DNA of 64,000 bases from Shimia haliotis (GCF_900114415.1 NZ_FOSZ01000001.1:558001-622000), one strand, 5' to 3'. Shown: positions 8,880-18,012, counted from the stretch's first letter. A program made the numbers and translations. Notes: a model not told the origin generated them from the sequence alone.

Positions 8880-11300
8880 ATGCGCGACAGAGCACAGGCA
8901 GTGGTGATTGGCGGGGGCGTGATCGGCTGTTCGATCCTCTATCACCTGACCAAACTGGGATGGTCCGATGTTGTGCTCTTAGAACGCGACGAGCTGACGT
9001 CAGGGTCGACATGGCACGCTGCGGCGAACATTCACGGGCTTCACGACAGTACCAATATAAGCCGCATCCAGCACTATACGATGAATTTGTACAATGAATT
9101 GGAGGCGGAAACGGGCCAGAGCTGTGGTGTGTTCCAACCCGGATCGCTTTATCTGGCACAGACCGAGGAGCGGGAGCACCAGCTGCGGCTGCAGGCGGCA
9201 AAGGCCAAGCTCTATGGCATGAACTTCTATGAAATCAGCATTGAAGAGGCGCAGGCGCTGCATCCGTTGGTGGATTTTGAGGGCGTGCGCTGCGTGATGT
9301 ATGAGCCCGATGGTGGCAACGTCGACCCGTCCGGTGTGACCAACGCTTATGCGGTGGGCGCGCGGCAACGCGGCGCGGAGATCCACCGCTTTACACCGGT
9401 GACAGCGACCGAGGCGCAAGAGGATGGCACGTGGATTGTGCGCACGCCCAAAGGCGACATTCACACGGATTGGGTGGTGAATGCCGCTGGTCTTTGGGGG
9501 CGTGAGGTGGCGGCGATGGCGGGGCTTACGCTGCCGTTGCAGCCGACCGAGCATCAGTATTTTGTGACCGAAACCATCAGCGAAATTGACGCGATGGACC
9601 GGCGCTTGCCGTCTGTGGCGGATCGCGATGGCGAATATTACCTGCGCCAAGAGGGCAAGGGGCTGTTGGTGGGCGCTTATGAACGCGACATGCGGTTCTG
9701 GGCCGAAGAAGGCACGCCGCTGGATTTCGGGCATGAGCTGTTTGCCGATGATCTGGAGCGCATCGAGGACAACATGATGCGCGCGATTGACCGCGTACCA
9801 GCCGTGGGCGAAGCGGGCATCAAACGGGTCATCAACGGCCCGATGATCTGGTCGCCCGACAGCAATGTGTTGTTTGGTCCTGTGCCCGAGCTGGACGGCT
9901 ATTTCTGTTGCAACGGCATCATTCCGGGTTTCTCGCAATCCGGCGGTATGGGGCTGGCGGCGGCGCAGTGGATGATCGAGGGCGAGACCGAATACGATCT
10001 CTTTGGCTGGGATGTGGCGCGGTTTGATACGTGGGCCGACAAGGCCTTTACCAAGGCGCGGGTGCAGGATCAGTATGCGCACCGTTTCGCGATCCATTTC
10101 CCCAATGAAGAGCGCGCTGCGGGGCGGCCTGCGCGCAAACGGCCCGCTTATGACATGCAGGCGGAATTGGGCGCGGTCTTTGGCTTGAATGCTGGATGGG
10201 AGCATCCGCTTTGGTTTGCCGATGCGCCGGGGGCTGCGGACACCAACGGGTTCACGCGTCAGAACTGGTGGGGGCCTGTGGGTGAGGAATGCAAGATGCT
10301 GCGCGAGCGTGCAGGCATCATCGATATTTCGAACTTTGCCAAATACGAATGCAAAGGGGCTGGGGCCGAGGCGTGGCTGAATACGGTGTTTGCCAACACC
10401 ATGCCGCGCGCAGTTGGGCGGTCCTGCCTAACGCCTCTGATCGGAAAACGCGGCGGCATTGCAGGTGATTTCACTGTCACGCGGACAGGCGAGGATAGTT
10501 TCTGGATCATCGGGTCCGGCATGGCGGAGCGCTATCACAAACGGTTCTTCAAACAGGTTCCGTTGCCGGATGGCACAACGTTTGAGAGCCTGACCGAGGC
10601 GGTTTGTGGCTTCAACGTCGCAGGGCCGCAGTCGCGCACGATATTGCAACGCCTGACCAATGCCTCGCTTACAACCGAGGATTTCCCGTTCATGCGCTCC
10701 AAGACTATTGAACTGGCGGGCATCGAGGTGCTGGCTTTGCGGGTGTCGTTTACCGGCGATCTTGGCTGGGAGTTGCACTGCAAAGAAGAAGATCAGGCCG
10801 CGCTTTATGCCGCGCTGCTTGAGGCCGGCAAGCCGCTTGGCATCGGCCCTGTGGGCGGCCGCGCCTTGATGAGTCTGCGGGTCGAGAAGGGGTATGGAAG
10901 CTGGAGCCGTGAATACAGCCCCGAATACTGGCCTCAGGAAGTTGGATTGGATCGTCTTTGCAAGATGGACAAGGACTTCCTCAACAAAGAGGCTGTGGCG
11001 AAAACCCTCCAAAACGAGGCACGCGAGACGCTTGTGTTGCTGCATTTGGATGAGGACGCTGTGACCGCCTCAAACGCTGACGCAACAGGCGGTGAGCCGA
11101 TCTTTAAAGATGGCAAGGGCATCGGGCGCGTGACCTCGGGCACCTATGGCTACACGGTCGGCATGTCGCTGGCGCTTGGCTATGTCAAAGGGGCGCAGCC
11201 AGGCGATAGGGTCGAAGTCATGGTGCTGGGCCGGCGGCATGGGGCAACGATCCTGCATGAGCCGCCCTTTGATGCCAAAGGCGAGAAATTGCGCGCCTGA
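8880..11300 (+). CDS. FAD-dependent oxidoreductase/GcvT protein (dimethylglycine/sarcosine dehydrogenase type), copy B
   Basis: 806-aa paralogue of copy A with the same order of domains: GGGVIG at 11-16, SGSTWHAAAN at 41-50 with the putative flavinylated His46, the DAO domain to about residue 400, then GcvT and its C-terminal barrel. The start at 8880 (MRDRAQAVVIGG) is preceded by a GGAGAG-type ribosome site. The residues around the flavin site differ from copy A (WHAAAN against WHAAGG), and so does the region lining the substrate pocket, which suggests different methylamine substrates. Downstream is a dispersed 21-bp repeat and the convergent Fur-family gene. Confidence 0.92.
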   Translation: MRDRAQAVVIGGGVIGCSILYHLTKLGWSDVVLLERDELTSGSTWHAAANIHGLHDSTNISRIQHYTMNLYNELEAETGQSCGVFQPGSLYLAQTEEREHQLRLQAAKAKLYGMNFYEISIEEAQALHPLVDFEGVRCVMYEPDGGNVDPSGVTNAYAVGARQRGAEIHRFTPVTATEAQEDGTWIVRTPKGDIHTDWVVNAAGLWGREVAAMAGLTLPLQPTEHQYFVTETISEIDAMDRRLPSVADRDGEYYLRQEGKGLLVGAYERDMRFWAEEGTPLDFGHELFADDLERIEDNMMRAIDRVPAVGEAGIKRVINGPMIWSPDSNVLFGPVPELDGYFCCNGIIPGFSQSGGMGLAAAQWMIEGETEYDLFGWDVARFDTWADKAFTKARVQDQYAHRFAIHFPNEERAAGRPARKRPAYDMQAELGAVFGLNAGWEHPLWFADAPGAADTNGFTRQNWWGPVGEECKMLRERAGIIDISNFAKYECKGAGAEAWLNTVFANTMPRAVGRSCLTPLIGKRGGIAGDFTVTRTGEDSFWIIGSGMAERYHKRFFKQVPLPDGTTFESLTEAVCGFNVAGPQSRTILQRLTNASLTTEDFPFMRSKTIELAGIEVLALRVSFTGDLGWELHCKEEDQAALYAALLEAGKPLGIGPVGGRALMSLRVEKGYGSWSREYSPEYWPQEVGLDRLCKMDKDFLNKEAVAKTLQNEARETLVLLHLDEDAVTASNADATGGEPIFKDGKGIGRVTSGTYGYTVGMSLALGYVKGAQPGDRVEVMVLGRRHGATILHEPPFDAKGEKLRA

Positions 11301-11311
11301 TTAGGCGCCGT

Positions 11312-11332
11312 TTCCTATTGCCAAAAATACCT
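11312..11332 (-). repeat. Dispersed 21-bp intergenic repeat, copy 1
   Basis: The 21 bp here are the exact reverse complement of 39404-39424 (core GGTATTTTTGGCAATAGGAA). Both copies lie between two convergent genes and both have a CCCCTCGC-type stretch on the same side. It is probably a short repeat associated with gene ends, possibly transcript-end or intergenic mosaic DNA. Confidence 0.7.
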
Positions 11333-11373
11333 TGGGGTGAGCGCGCCAGCGCGAGGGGCAACGCCCCTCATCC

Positions 11374-11784
11374 TCACTTTTTCAACGGGACGCCGTAAAG
11401 CTCAAGTTTATGGCCCTTGAGCTTGTAGCCCAGCTTGGCTGCGATTCTTTCCTGCAACTCTTCGATGTCTGGATCGACAAATTCGATCACCTGACCGGAG
11501 TTGATGTCGATGAGGTGGTCGTGGTGCTCGCGCTCGGCATCTTCATAGCGTGCGCGCCCGTCGCCGAATTCCAGCTTGTCCAGAATTCCGGCCTCTTCAA
11601 AGAGTTTCACCGTGCGATAGACCGTGGCCAGCGAAATTCCGGCATCCCGCGCGGAGGCCCGCGCATAGAGCTCCTCCACATCGGGGTGGTCATGGCTTTC
11701 CTGAAGCACTGCCGCGATCACGCGGCGCTGGTCTGTCATGCGTAGCCCTTTGGCTTCGCAGCGGGAAATGATGGTGTCAGTCAT
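11374..11784 (-). CDS. fur: Fur-family metalloregulator (Fur/Mur type)
   Basis: 136-aa winged-helix repressor. The DNA-binding half contains RMTDQRRVIAAVL and SLATVYRTVKLFEEAG, and the dimer/metal half contains HHDHLIDINSG, the hallmark metal site. It has a single Cys (residue 9) and lacks the paired CxxC zinc motifs of enteric Fur, as in the alphaproteobacterial manganese-responsive Mur/Fur branch. It therefore probably senses Mn(II) or Fe(II); which one cannot be decided here. It is monocistronic and convergent with the FAD/GcvT gene. Confidence 0.9.
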   Translation of the reverse strand: MTDTIISRCEAKGLRMTDQRRVIAAVLQESHDHPDVEELYARASARDAGISLATVYRTVKLFEEAGILDKLEFGDGRARYEDAEREHHDHLIDINSGQVIEFVDPDIEELQERIAAKLGYKLKGHKLELYGVPLKK

Positions 11785-12003
11785 GGCGCCCGTATGGTGA
11801 TCCGGTCGTGAGTGTTTCTATGTGTGTAGCCAATGCCGCTGTGTGATTCCACCGGTTTTGACGTGGGCCGCATGCGATAGGTGACTTGACAGGGCGTGTC
11901 AAAGCGATCATTGCACCGCGATCCGGTCGCCCCGCGCGACCTCAACAGGCATTGGTGACACGCAAAAGGCGCGCTCGGCGTCGACGTTACAGGTGCCACC
12001 CAT

Positions 12004-13389
12004 ATGCCGGAGACTAACTTGGCTGATTTTAATTCGCTTGGCTTGCCCAAGCAGGTGGTCGCGCGTCTGGAAAAGACGGGCCTGACCACACCGACACCTA
12101 TTCAGGAAGGCGCAATTCCGGTGGCGCTGGAAGGTCGTGATGTGATGGGGCTGGCGCAGACCGGCACCGGCAAAACGCTGGCGTTTGGCTTGCCGTTGAT
12201 CGCGCAGATGCTCAGCTATGACGAGCGCCCCTCGCGCCGTATGGTCCGTGGCCTGGTCTTGGCGCCGACCCGTGAACTTGCTGGTCAGATCGCGGCCAGC
12301 TTGCGCGCACAGGTCGAAGGCACACAATTCAAAGTTGGTCTTGTGGTCGGTGGGGTTGGAATCAATCCCCAGATCGCGCGGCTCGACAAGGGCACTGATA
12401 TTCTGGTGGCGACGCCGGGCCGATTGATCGATCTGATGGAACGCAAAGCCATGGATCTGGGCAGCACTGATTTTCTTGTGTTAGATGAAGCGGACCAAAT
12501 GCTGGATCTCGGCTTTATCCACGCGCTTCGGAAAATCGCGCAGTGGTTGCCCGAGAAACGTCAAACAATGCTGTTTTCCGCGACCATGCCAAAACAGATG
12601 TCCGAGATTGCCAGCACCTATCTGGATGATCCGGTCAAGGTGCAGGTCAACCCACCCGGTAAAGCCGCGGACAAGATTGATCAGTCGATCCACTTTATCG
12701 CCAAGGCCGAAAAGACGTCTTTGCTGATTGAGTTGCTGGACAAGCACCGCGACGAGGCGGCGATTGTGTTCTCGCGTACCAAGCACGGCTCTGAGCGGTT
12801 GATGAAAGCACTGGTGCGGGCCGGATATGCGGCGGCAAGTGTGCATGGCAACAAATCCCAAGGCCAGCGGGAACGGGCGATCAAAGCCTTCCGCGGGGGC
12901 GAGACGCTGGTTCTGGTGGCGACCGATGTGGCGGCGCGCGGGTTGGATATTCCGCAGGTGCGCCATGTTTATAACTATGATCTGCCGAATGTACCGGAAA
13001 ACTATATCCACCGGATCGGTCGCACGGCGCGGGCCGGTATGGATGGTTCGGCCATTGCATTTTGCTCGCCTGATGAAGTGGACGAGCTGAAGGCGATCCA
13101 GAAGGTGATGAAGATCACCATTCCGGTCGCTTCGGGGCGTCCGTGGGAAGGTGTTGAGGCCAAACCTGGCACAGGTGGTTTTGGCAATCGACGTCGCGGT
13201 GGCGGCGGCGGTGGTGGCAAACCCAAAGCTGGCGCAGAAGGTGCTGGCAAAGCGGGTGGCAAACCTTCAGGCCAGCGCCGTGGCGGCAAACCGGGCGGCC
13301 GGCCAGGTGGTAAGCCAGGTGGCGGTGCGGGCGGTGGAAAGCCCGGTGGCAACCGCCGTGGCGGTCGCCGTGGTGCGCCCAAAACATAA
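12004..13389 (+). CDS. DEAD-box ATP-dependent RNA helicase (RhlE-like)
   Basis: 461-aa RNA helicase. Q motif near residues 12-33, Walker A AQTGTGKT at 51-58, PTREL at 88-92, DEAD at 161-164, SAT at 192-194, and HRIGRTARAG near residue 337 in the second RecA domain. The last ~75 residues form a low-complexity Gly/Arg/Lys tail with repeated KPGG and RRGG blocks, which usually adds non-specific RNA binding. Such helicases work in ribosome assembly and cold-adapted RNA turnover. Convergent with the phzF-like gene 13 bp away. Confidence 0.93.
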   Translation: MPETNLADFNSLGLPKQVVARLEKTGLTTPTPIQEGAIPVALEGRDVMGLAQTGTGKTLAFGLPLIAQMLSYDERPSRRMVRGLVLAPTRELAGQIAASLRAQVEGTQFKVGLVVGGVGINPQIARLDKGTDILVATPGRLIDLMERKAMDLGSTDFLVLDEADQMLDLGFIHALRKIAQWLPEKRQTMLFSATMPKQMSEIASTYLDDPVKVQVNPPGKAADKIDQSIHFIAKAEKTSLLIELLDKHRDEAAIVFSRTKHGSERLMKALVRAGYAAASVHGNKSQGQRERAIKAFRGGETLVLVATDVAARGLDIPQVRHVYNYDLPNVPENYIHRIGRTARAGMDGSAIAFCSPDEVDELKAIQKVMKITIPVASGRPWEGVEAKPGTGGFGNRRRGGGGGGGKPKAGAEGAGKAGGKPSGQRRGGKPGGRPGGKPGGGAGGGKPGGNRRGGRRGAPKT

Positions 13390-13401
13390 AGAGATATCAG
13401 G

Positions 13402-14244
13402 TCAGTAGACCAGTTCGCCGCGCATAGTGAGCACGGCCTTCCCAGCAATGGTGACGGCCGTGCCTTTTGATGTGGCGATGATTTCGCTGGGGCGGCCCAT
13501 GTCCTCGCCTTGCATGATTGTCAGGGACAGATCACGGCCTTCGATCTCAGCCAGAAGGGCGGCGAGCGTGGCGCAGGCGCTGCCGGTGGCGGGATCTTCG
13601 GGAATGTTATCGAGCGGTGCGAACATGCGGGCGTCGATATGCGAGCCGGTGCGGACGTAGGCAAACTGTGCAAAATCAAGCCCGGAAGGATAGGCTGCGT
13701 TGCCTTCGCGGAAGGCGGACACGTCGGTTGTGAGGGCACGCAATGCGTCGCGGTCATTGAGTTCGGTGATGGTGAAGGCTAGGCCCAGTGAGGCCATCAC
13801 GGGCGGGTGCTTGGCCGTGCTTATCGCATCAATTGTTGCGCCTAATGCTCTGGAAACAAGTGAAATATCTGGCTCGTGCAAGCGTTGGAGCGGTGCGGAG
13901 GTAACAAAAGACGCGCGTCCGTTCTCGGCCTGTGTCGCAATCGGGCCAATACCAAGTTCAAGCGTCATGTCTGGGCCGTGGCCTGCATCAGCCAACGCGA
14001 CAGCTGTGCCTATGATCGGGTGGCCTGCAAAGGGAACTTCCATCGTTGGCGTGAAAATGCGGACACGGGCGGTGTTTTGGTTGCCTTTAGGCGGATAGAC
14101 AAAAGTCGTTTCGGAAAAATTGAACTCGCGCGCGATGCGTTGCAGGTCATGCTCTGACAAATTCGTTGCATCAGGAATAACCGCCAACTGGTTGCCACCA
14201 AAGGGTTTATCGGAAAATACGTCATAGACGGAATAAGCAGTCAT
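13402..14244 (-). CDS. PhzF-family isomerase
   Basis: 280-aa enzyme of the PhzF/YddE epimerase-like family (diaminopimelate-epimerase fold). The N terminus TAYSVYDVFSDKPFGGNQLAV and PFAGHPIIGTA near residue 70 are the family signatures, as is DPATGSACATLAALL in the C-terminal lobe. The ATG at 14244 shares one base with the TGA of the upstream gene (TGATG), so I prefer it to the TTG one codon earlier. The physiological substrate is unknown for most members; no phenazine cluster is present. Confidence 0.9.
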   Translation of the reverse strand: MTAYSVYDVFSDKPFGGNQLAVIPDATNLSEHDLQRIAREFNFSETTFVYPPKGNQNTARVRIFTPTMEVPFAGHPIIGTAVALADAGHGPDMTLELGIGPIATQAENGRASFVTSAPLQRLHEPDISLVSRALGATIDAISTAKHPPVMASLGLAFTITELNDRDALRALTTDVSAFREGNAAYPSGLDFAQFAYVRTGSHIDARMFAPLDNIPEDPATGSACATLAALLAEIEGRDLSLTIMQGEDMGRPSEIIATSKGTAVTIAGKAVLTMRGELVY

Positions 14245-14948
14245 CAAGCGGGCTCCGGTTGCGGTTGGCGGTTGGCAAGGTCCATCCAGATCGGCAAGTG
14301 ATCGGAAGCGACCGGCGCTGGAATACGGGACAGGACACCGTGGGCTTCGGCCCTAAGATCGCGCGTCACGGCGAAACCGTCCAACGCCGCCACCGGCCGT
14401 GGTGACGGGAAGCTGTGTTCCGTGTTTATGAAGTCAAATGAGGGGGTTACCGCATCAAGAGCATGTTTTGGGCCCCACTCGTTGAAATCACCAGCGATGA
14501 CGGTAGGCATTTTAGGCAGCAGATCCAATGACTTGGCTATGGAGCCAAGCTGCATCAGCCGGTAACGCCGGATCAAACCGAGGTGCACGCCGACAACACG
14601 TAGGAGCCCCATAGAGGTCATCAGATCGGCGCGAATGGCCCCGCGCGGCTCCAACCCTGGCAAGTCGAGTTTGCTGGTTTCGATAACCTCAACTCCATCG
14701 CGCAACAGCATCGCATTGCCATGCCAGCCAAGCGAGCCTTTGGGTTGGCCGAAATCGACGTTGGAATAGCCTTTGGTCTCAATGAGATCAAAGGGAAGCG
14801 CTGCGGGGCGTGGGGGCAGACGTTTGTCCGCCTCTTGAAGCACGACTACATCTGCGCGCAGAGCGCGGATCACGATCATCGAGCGAGCCGGATGGCGTCG
14901 CATATCGACGCCGACACATTTTTGCAGGTTGTAGCTGGCGATACGCAT
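14244..14948 (-). CDS. Endonuclease/exonuclease/phosphatase-family protein
   Basis: 234-aa EEP-fold metal-dependent phosphoesterase. MRIASYNLQKC, VVLQEAD (metal-binding Glu), GDFNEW (catalytic Asp-Asn) and SDHLPIW (catalytic Asp-His) appear in the expected order. No signal peptide, so it is probably cytoplasmic. It lies 5 bp after selO and overlaps the phzF-like gene by one base. The family covers nucleases, sphingomyelinase-like and inositol phosphatases, so the substrate is open. Confidence 0.88.
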   Translation of the reverse strand: MRIASYNLQKCVGVDMRRHPARSMIVIRALRADVVVLQEADKRLPPRPAALPFDLIETKGYSNVDFGQPKGSLGWHGNAMLLRDGVEVIETSKLDLPGLEPRGAIRADLMTSMGLLRVVGVHLGLIRRYRLMQLGSIAKSLDLLPKMPTVIAGDFNEWGPKHALDAVTPSFDFINTEHSFPSPRPVAALDGFAVTRDLRAEAHGVLSRIPAPVASDHLPIWMDLANRQPQPEPA

Positions 14949-14953
14949 CTCGG

Positions 14954-16360
14954 TCAGGTTCCGCAGAAGGTTTGTCGGACGCGTTCGTTTTCTTGGGGCG
15001 GATGGGCAAGATCGGCAAAGTCACCGGACGCCGTGTACGGGGTTGAAAGCGCAGTCATGAGCCTTTCAAACGGTGCCATATCGCCGTCAACCGCGGCCTG
15101 GATCATCGCCTCGATGCGATGATTGCGCGGGATAAGGGCGGGGTTGGCGGCATTCATCACAGCTTGCGGGTCAGGCTCATCGGTAATGCGGCTTTGCCAG
15201 CGCGCCTGCCATTGTGAAAACGCGGCTTGATCAAGGAAGTGGTCCTGCGGTGTGTCACCAGACAAGGATCTGAAAGAGTTTGTAAAATCCGCCCCATCCT
15301 TGGCCATAAGGGTGAGCAGGTCTTCGATCAGTTCGCGGTCGTTTTCGCGCGGAGTCTGAATGCCGATTTTGGCACTGAAGAAGCGAACCCAATGGGAACG
15401 AATCTGATCCGGCATGGCGTGCACAAGTTGGGTGAAGGTCTCTACGGCGGCGTCGCCATCGGGCATCAAGGGGACCAGAGTCGTCGCGAGTTGAGCCATG
15501 TTCCAGACGATAATATCGGGCTGATTGCCAAAGGCATACCGGCCGTGCCGGTCAATGGAGGAGAACACCTGCATCGGGTTGTAGGCGTCCATGAACGCGC
15601 AGGGACCATAGTCGAGGGTTTCACCGGATATCGCACAGTTGTCGGTGTTCATGACACCGTGAATAAAACCGACCGACATCCAGCGAGCGATCAGTTCCGC
15701 CTGACGGTTGATCACCGCAGCGAGGAATTCAGCCGGAGATTGGGCGTCGGGATAGTGGCGCGCAATGGCGAAATTCATAAGGGTTTCAAGGCCTTCAACG
15801 TCCTGTCGAGCGTAGAGGGCCTGAAAGGTGCCGACGCGGATGTGGGAGCTGGCCACGCGGGTCATTACGCCACCTGGCATCGGACGTTCGCGAAAGACCT
15901 CTTCGCCGGTGGCGACTGCGGCCAGTGCGCGGGTGGTGGGAATGCCAAATGCGTGCATCGCCTCGCTGATGACGTATTCGCGCAAAACAGGGCCAAGCCA
16001 TGAGCGGCCATCGCCGCGGCGGGAAAATGGTGTGGGGCCGGATCCCTTTAACTGTATATCGTAACCATTTGATTCACCGAGAAGAACCGCGCGACCATCT
16101 CCCAGTTGCGGGTTCCAGTTACCAAATTGATGACCGGAATAAAGCTGAGCCAGCGGTTCTGCGCCTTCGGGCACGCGGGAGCCGGAAAACACCTCGGCGA
16201 GCTCCTGTGCATCATCCGTATCAGTGATGCCGAGAGACTTTGCCAAATCGTAGTTAAAGGCCAGTAATTTCGGCGCGCGCACCGGCGTGGGTGCTTGATG
16301 CGCAAAAAAGCGGTCCGGCAAGCGGGCGTAGGTGTTTTCAAACGGAATATGCAGGCTCAT
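14954..16360 (-). CDS. selO: SelO/YdiU-family protein AMPylase
   Basis: 468-aa pseudokinase-fold enzyme that transfers AMP from ATP to Ser/Thr/Tyr of redox proteins. The family N terminus LHIPFENTYARLPDRFF, the block SGHQFGNWNPQLGDGRA near residue 75 and NTDNCAISGETLDYGPC near residue 235 (with the metal-binding Asn/Asp) are all intact. The length matches the usual 470-480 residues. Unlike the eukaryotic enzyme there is no C-terminal selenocysteine motif; the tail ends RQTFCGT. Followed within 5 bp by the EEP gene. Confidence 0.94.
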   Translation of the reverse strand: MSLHIPFENTYARLPDRFFAHQAPTPVRAPKLLAFNYDLAKSLGITDTDDAQELAEVFSGSRVPEGAEPLAQLYSGHQFGNWNPQLGDGRAVLLGESNGYDIQLKGSGPTPFSRRGDGRSWLGPVLREYVISEAMHAFGIPTTRALAAVATGEEVFRERPMPGGVMTRVASSHIRVGTFQALYARQDVEGLETLMNFAIARHYPDAQSPAEFLAAVINRQAELIARWMSVGFIHGVMNTDNCAISGETLDYGPCAFMDAYNPMQVFSSIDRHGRYAFGNQPDIIVWNMAQLATTLVPLMPDGDAAVETFTQLVHAMPDQIRSHWVRFFSAKIGIQTPRENDRELIEDLLTLMAKDGADFTNSFRSLSGDTPQDHFLDQAAFSQWQARWQSRITDEPDPQAVMNAANPALIPRNHRIEAMIQAAVDGDMAPFERLMTALSTPYTASGDFADLAHPPQENERVRQTFCGT

Positions 16361-16417
16361 ACAGCCAAAATACGGGCGAATTCTGGAAATGCCAGAGGCG
16401 CTTTGGTCACGTCTTGA

Positions 16418-16870
16418 TCAGCGCAGCTGGCGGGTCATGAGCATATAGCGCTCTCGCGGTTGAAATCCGGCGCGGCGGTAAAGCTTCAGGGCCTTCTCGT
16501 CGTCGCGATCAACTTCGAGATGCAGGGCGCAGACATCCACGTTTTCAAGGGCTTTCGCGAGACCGATGAGGGCTTCGGAAGCAACGCCTCGGCCACGAAT
16601 GGCGGGCCGGATGAACACTTCGTCGATGAAGGCGTCCATGCCGCCAAATTCAACCGACCAGCCAAAAGTGACCACGACATAGCCGACCGGCGCACGCCGT
16701 GGGCCAAGCAGGTAGGCCGCGCCGTAGGGCGAGCCCTGCAACAGCGGCATGAGGCCGGCGTTGCGGGACTCGGGGCTGGTGGCGATTTGCATCTCGCTGT
16801 GAAAGGCCTCGACCAGCGGGTCGAGTTTGGCAAAATCGTCGGCGTTGGCGAGATGCAGCGCGGTGGTCAT
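16418..16870 (-). CDS. GNAT-family N-acetyltransferase
   Basis: 150-aa single-domain acetyltransferase. The acetyl-CoA binding pattern is seen in VFIRPAIRGRGVASEALIGLA near residue 87 (split R/Q-x-x-G-x-G/A motif) and the conserved LEVDRDDEKALKLYRRAGF in motif B near residue 118. Its start overlaps the stop of the nucleoside hydrolase gene by 4 bp (ATGA), so the two are coupled. The acceptor is unknown. Confidence 0.88.
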   Translation of the reverse strand: MTTALHLANADDFAKLDPLVEAFHSEMQIATSPESRNAGLMPLLQGSPYGAAYLLGPRRAPVGYVVVTFGWSVEFGGMDAFIDEVFIRPAIRGRGVASEALIGLAKALENVDVCALHLEVDRDDEKALKLYRRAGFQPRERYMLMTRQLR

Positions 16871-17808
16871 AGGCGGGCAAGCCGTTCTGTCAAAAGGGAA
16901 AAGAACCCGTCGGCGTCAATGTCGCCGATGAAAAGGGCGTTGGCGGGGCGGTCGGTGACGCGCCACCAATCGGCGACGGTCATGCCAAGGGTCAGGTCGG
17001 ACTGGGTTTCGATCTCGACGTTGATGTGGCGGCCGGAGAAAAGGTCCGGCTTGATCAGATAGGCCGTGACGCAGGGGTCGTGCAGCGGGGCACCGGCGGA
17101 GCCGTATTTCTCTTTGTCAAATCGTTCAAAGAAATCAGTCATTTCCGCGGTGGCGAGGCCAACTTTGGAACCAATCGCGCGGAAGGCGTTGTTGCGCGGT
17201 TTGGTGACAAGGGCCTTGTGGGTGACATCCAATGGCATGACCACAATCGGAACGCCGGATTTGAAGACCACTTCGGCCGCTTCGGGATCAACATAGATGT
17301 TGAATTCCGCCGCGGGTGTGATGTTGCCGACCTCGAAATAGGCGCCACCCATCAGGACGATTTCCTGAACCTTTTCAACGATGTCTGGCGCCTTGTTGAA
17401 AGCCGTGGCGATGTTGGTCAGCGGGCCGAGCGGGCAGAGGGTCACGGTGCCTGCTTCCTCGGCGCGCAGCGTGTCGATGATGAAGTCGACGGCGTGCTGG
17501 TCCTGAAGGGGCATTTTCGGGTCCGGCAGGGTTGGTCCATCAAGGCCGGTTTTGCCGTGGACGTGCTCTGCTGTGACCAGTTTGCGCGACAAAGGTGCGT
17601 CGCAGCCGGAGAACACCTTGGTGTCGGTCTTGCCTGCCAACTCACAGATAATACGGGCGTTTTTCTGGGTGAGGGGCAGAGGAACGTTGCCCGCCACAGC
17701 GGTGATGCCCAGCACGTCGATTTCTTCGGGGCTGGCAAGCGCAAGCAGGACGGCGACGGCGTCGTCCTGTCCGGGGTCAGTGTCGATGATGATCTTGCGC
17801 GGGCTCAT
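16867..17808 (-). CDS. Inosine/uridine-preferring nucleoside hydrolase
   Basis: 313-aa ribohydrolase that splits nucleosides into base and ribose. The Ca-binding signature DTDPGQDDAVA is at residues 8-18 and the C-terminal metal/His region DPCVTAYL near residue 240 is kept. The start at 17808 follows an AGGAGAGG ribosome site in the leader. It is the first gene of a leftward series (nucleoside hydrolase, GNAT, SelO, EEP, PhzF) with little or no spacing. A triple 11-bp direct repeat lies 130-162 bp upstream. Confidence 0.93.
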   Translation of the reverse strand: MSPRKIIIDTDPGQDDAVAVLLALASPEEIDVLGITAVAGNVPLPLTQKNARIICELAGKTDTKVFSGCDAPLSRKLVTAEHVHGKTGLDGPTLPDPKMPLQDQHAVDFIIDTLRAEEAGTVTLCPLGPLTNIATAFNKAPDIVEKVQEIVLMGGAYFEVGNITPAAEFNIYVDPEAAEVVFKSGVPIVVMPLDVTHKALVTKPRNNAFRAIGSKVGLATAEMTDFFERFDKEKYGSAGAPLHDPCVTAYLIKPDLFSGRHINVEIETQSDLTLGMTVADWWRVTDRPANALFIGDIDADGFFSLLTERLARL

Positions 17809-17937
17809 GGGCCTCTCCTTGGTGCCGGTGGTCTGTGGACTTGTGAAGCGGCAGCGTGGCAAGGGCAAGGGGCCTTGTCCAGTGGAAGAGCAGGGTTTTG
17901 CGCAAATATTTTTATCGATTGGTCAGAAAAGGGGGGT

Positions 17938-17970
17938 GTCGGTATCGCGTCGGTATTTCATCGGTAAACT
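17938..17970 (-). promoter_or_regulatory. Triple 11-bp direct-repeat element, copy 2
   Basis: Repeats start at 17938, 17949 and 17960 (plus-strand GTCGGTAT, GTCGGTAT, ATCGGTAA), so the period is 11 bp. Sense-strand units end ATACCGAC, ATACCGAC and the weaker TTACCGAT, with the weak unit distal to the gene as in the other copies. It lies between the terminator of the iron-binding protein gene and the nucleoside hydrolase start, i.e. in a promoter region with only one possible target, the leftward cluster. Confidence 0.6.
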
Positions 17971-18012
17971 GTCAGCGGTGCGAGAGGTCCGTCTTTTACG
18001 GTGATAAAACGG

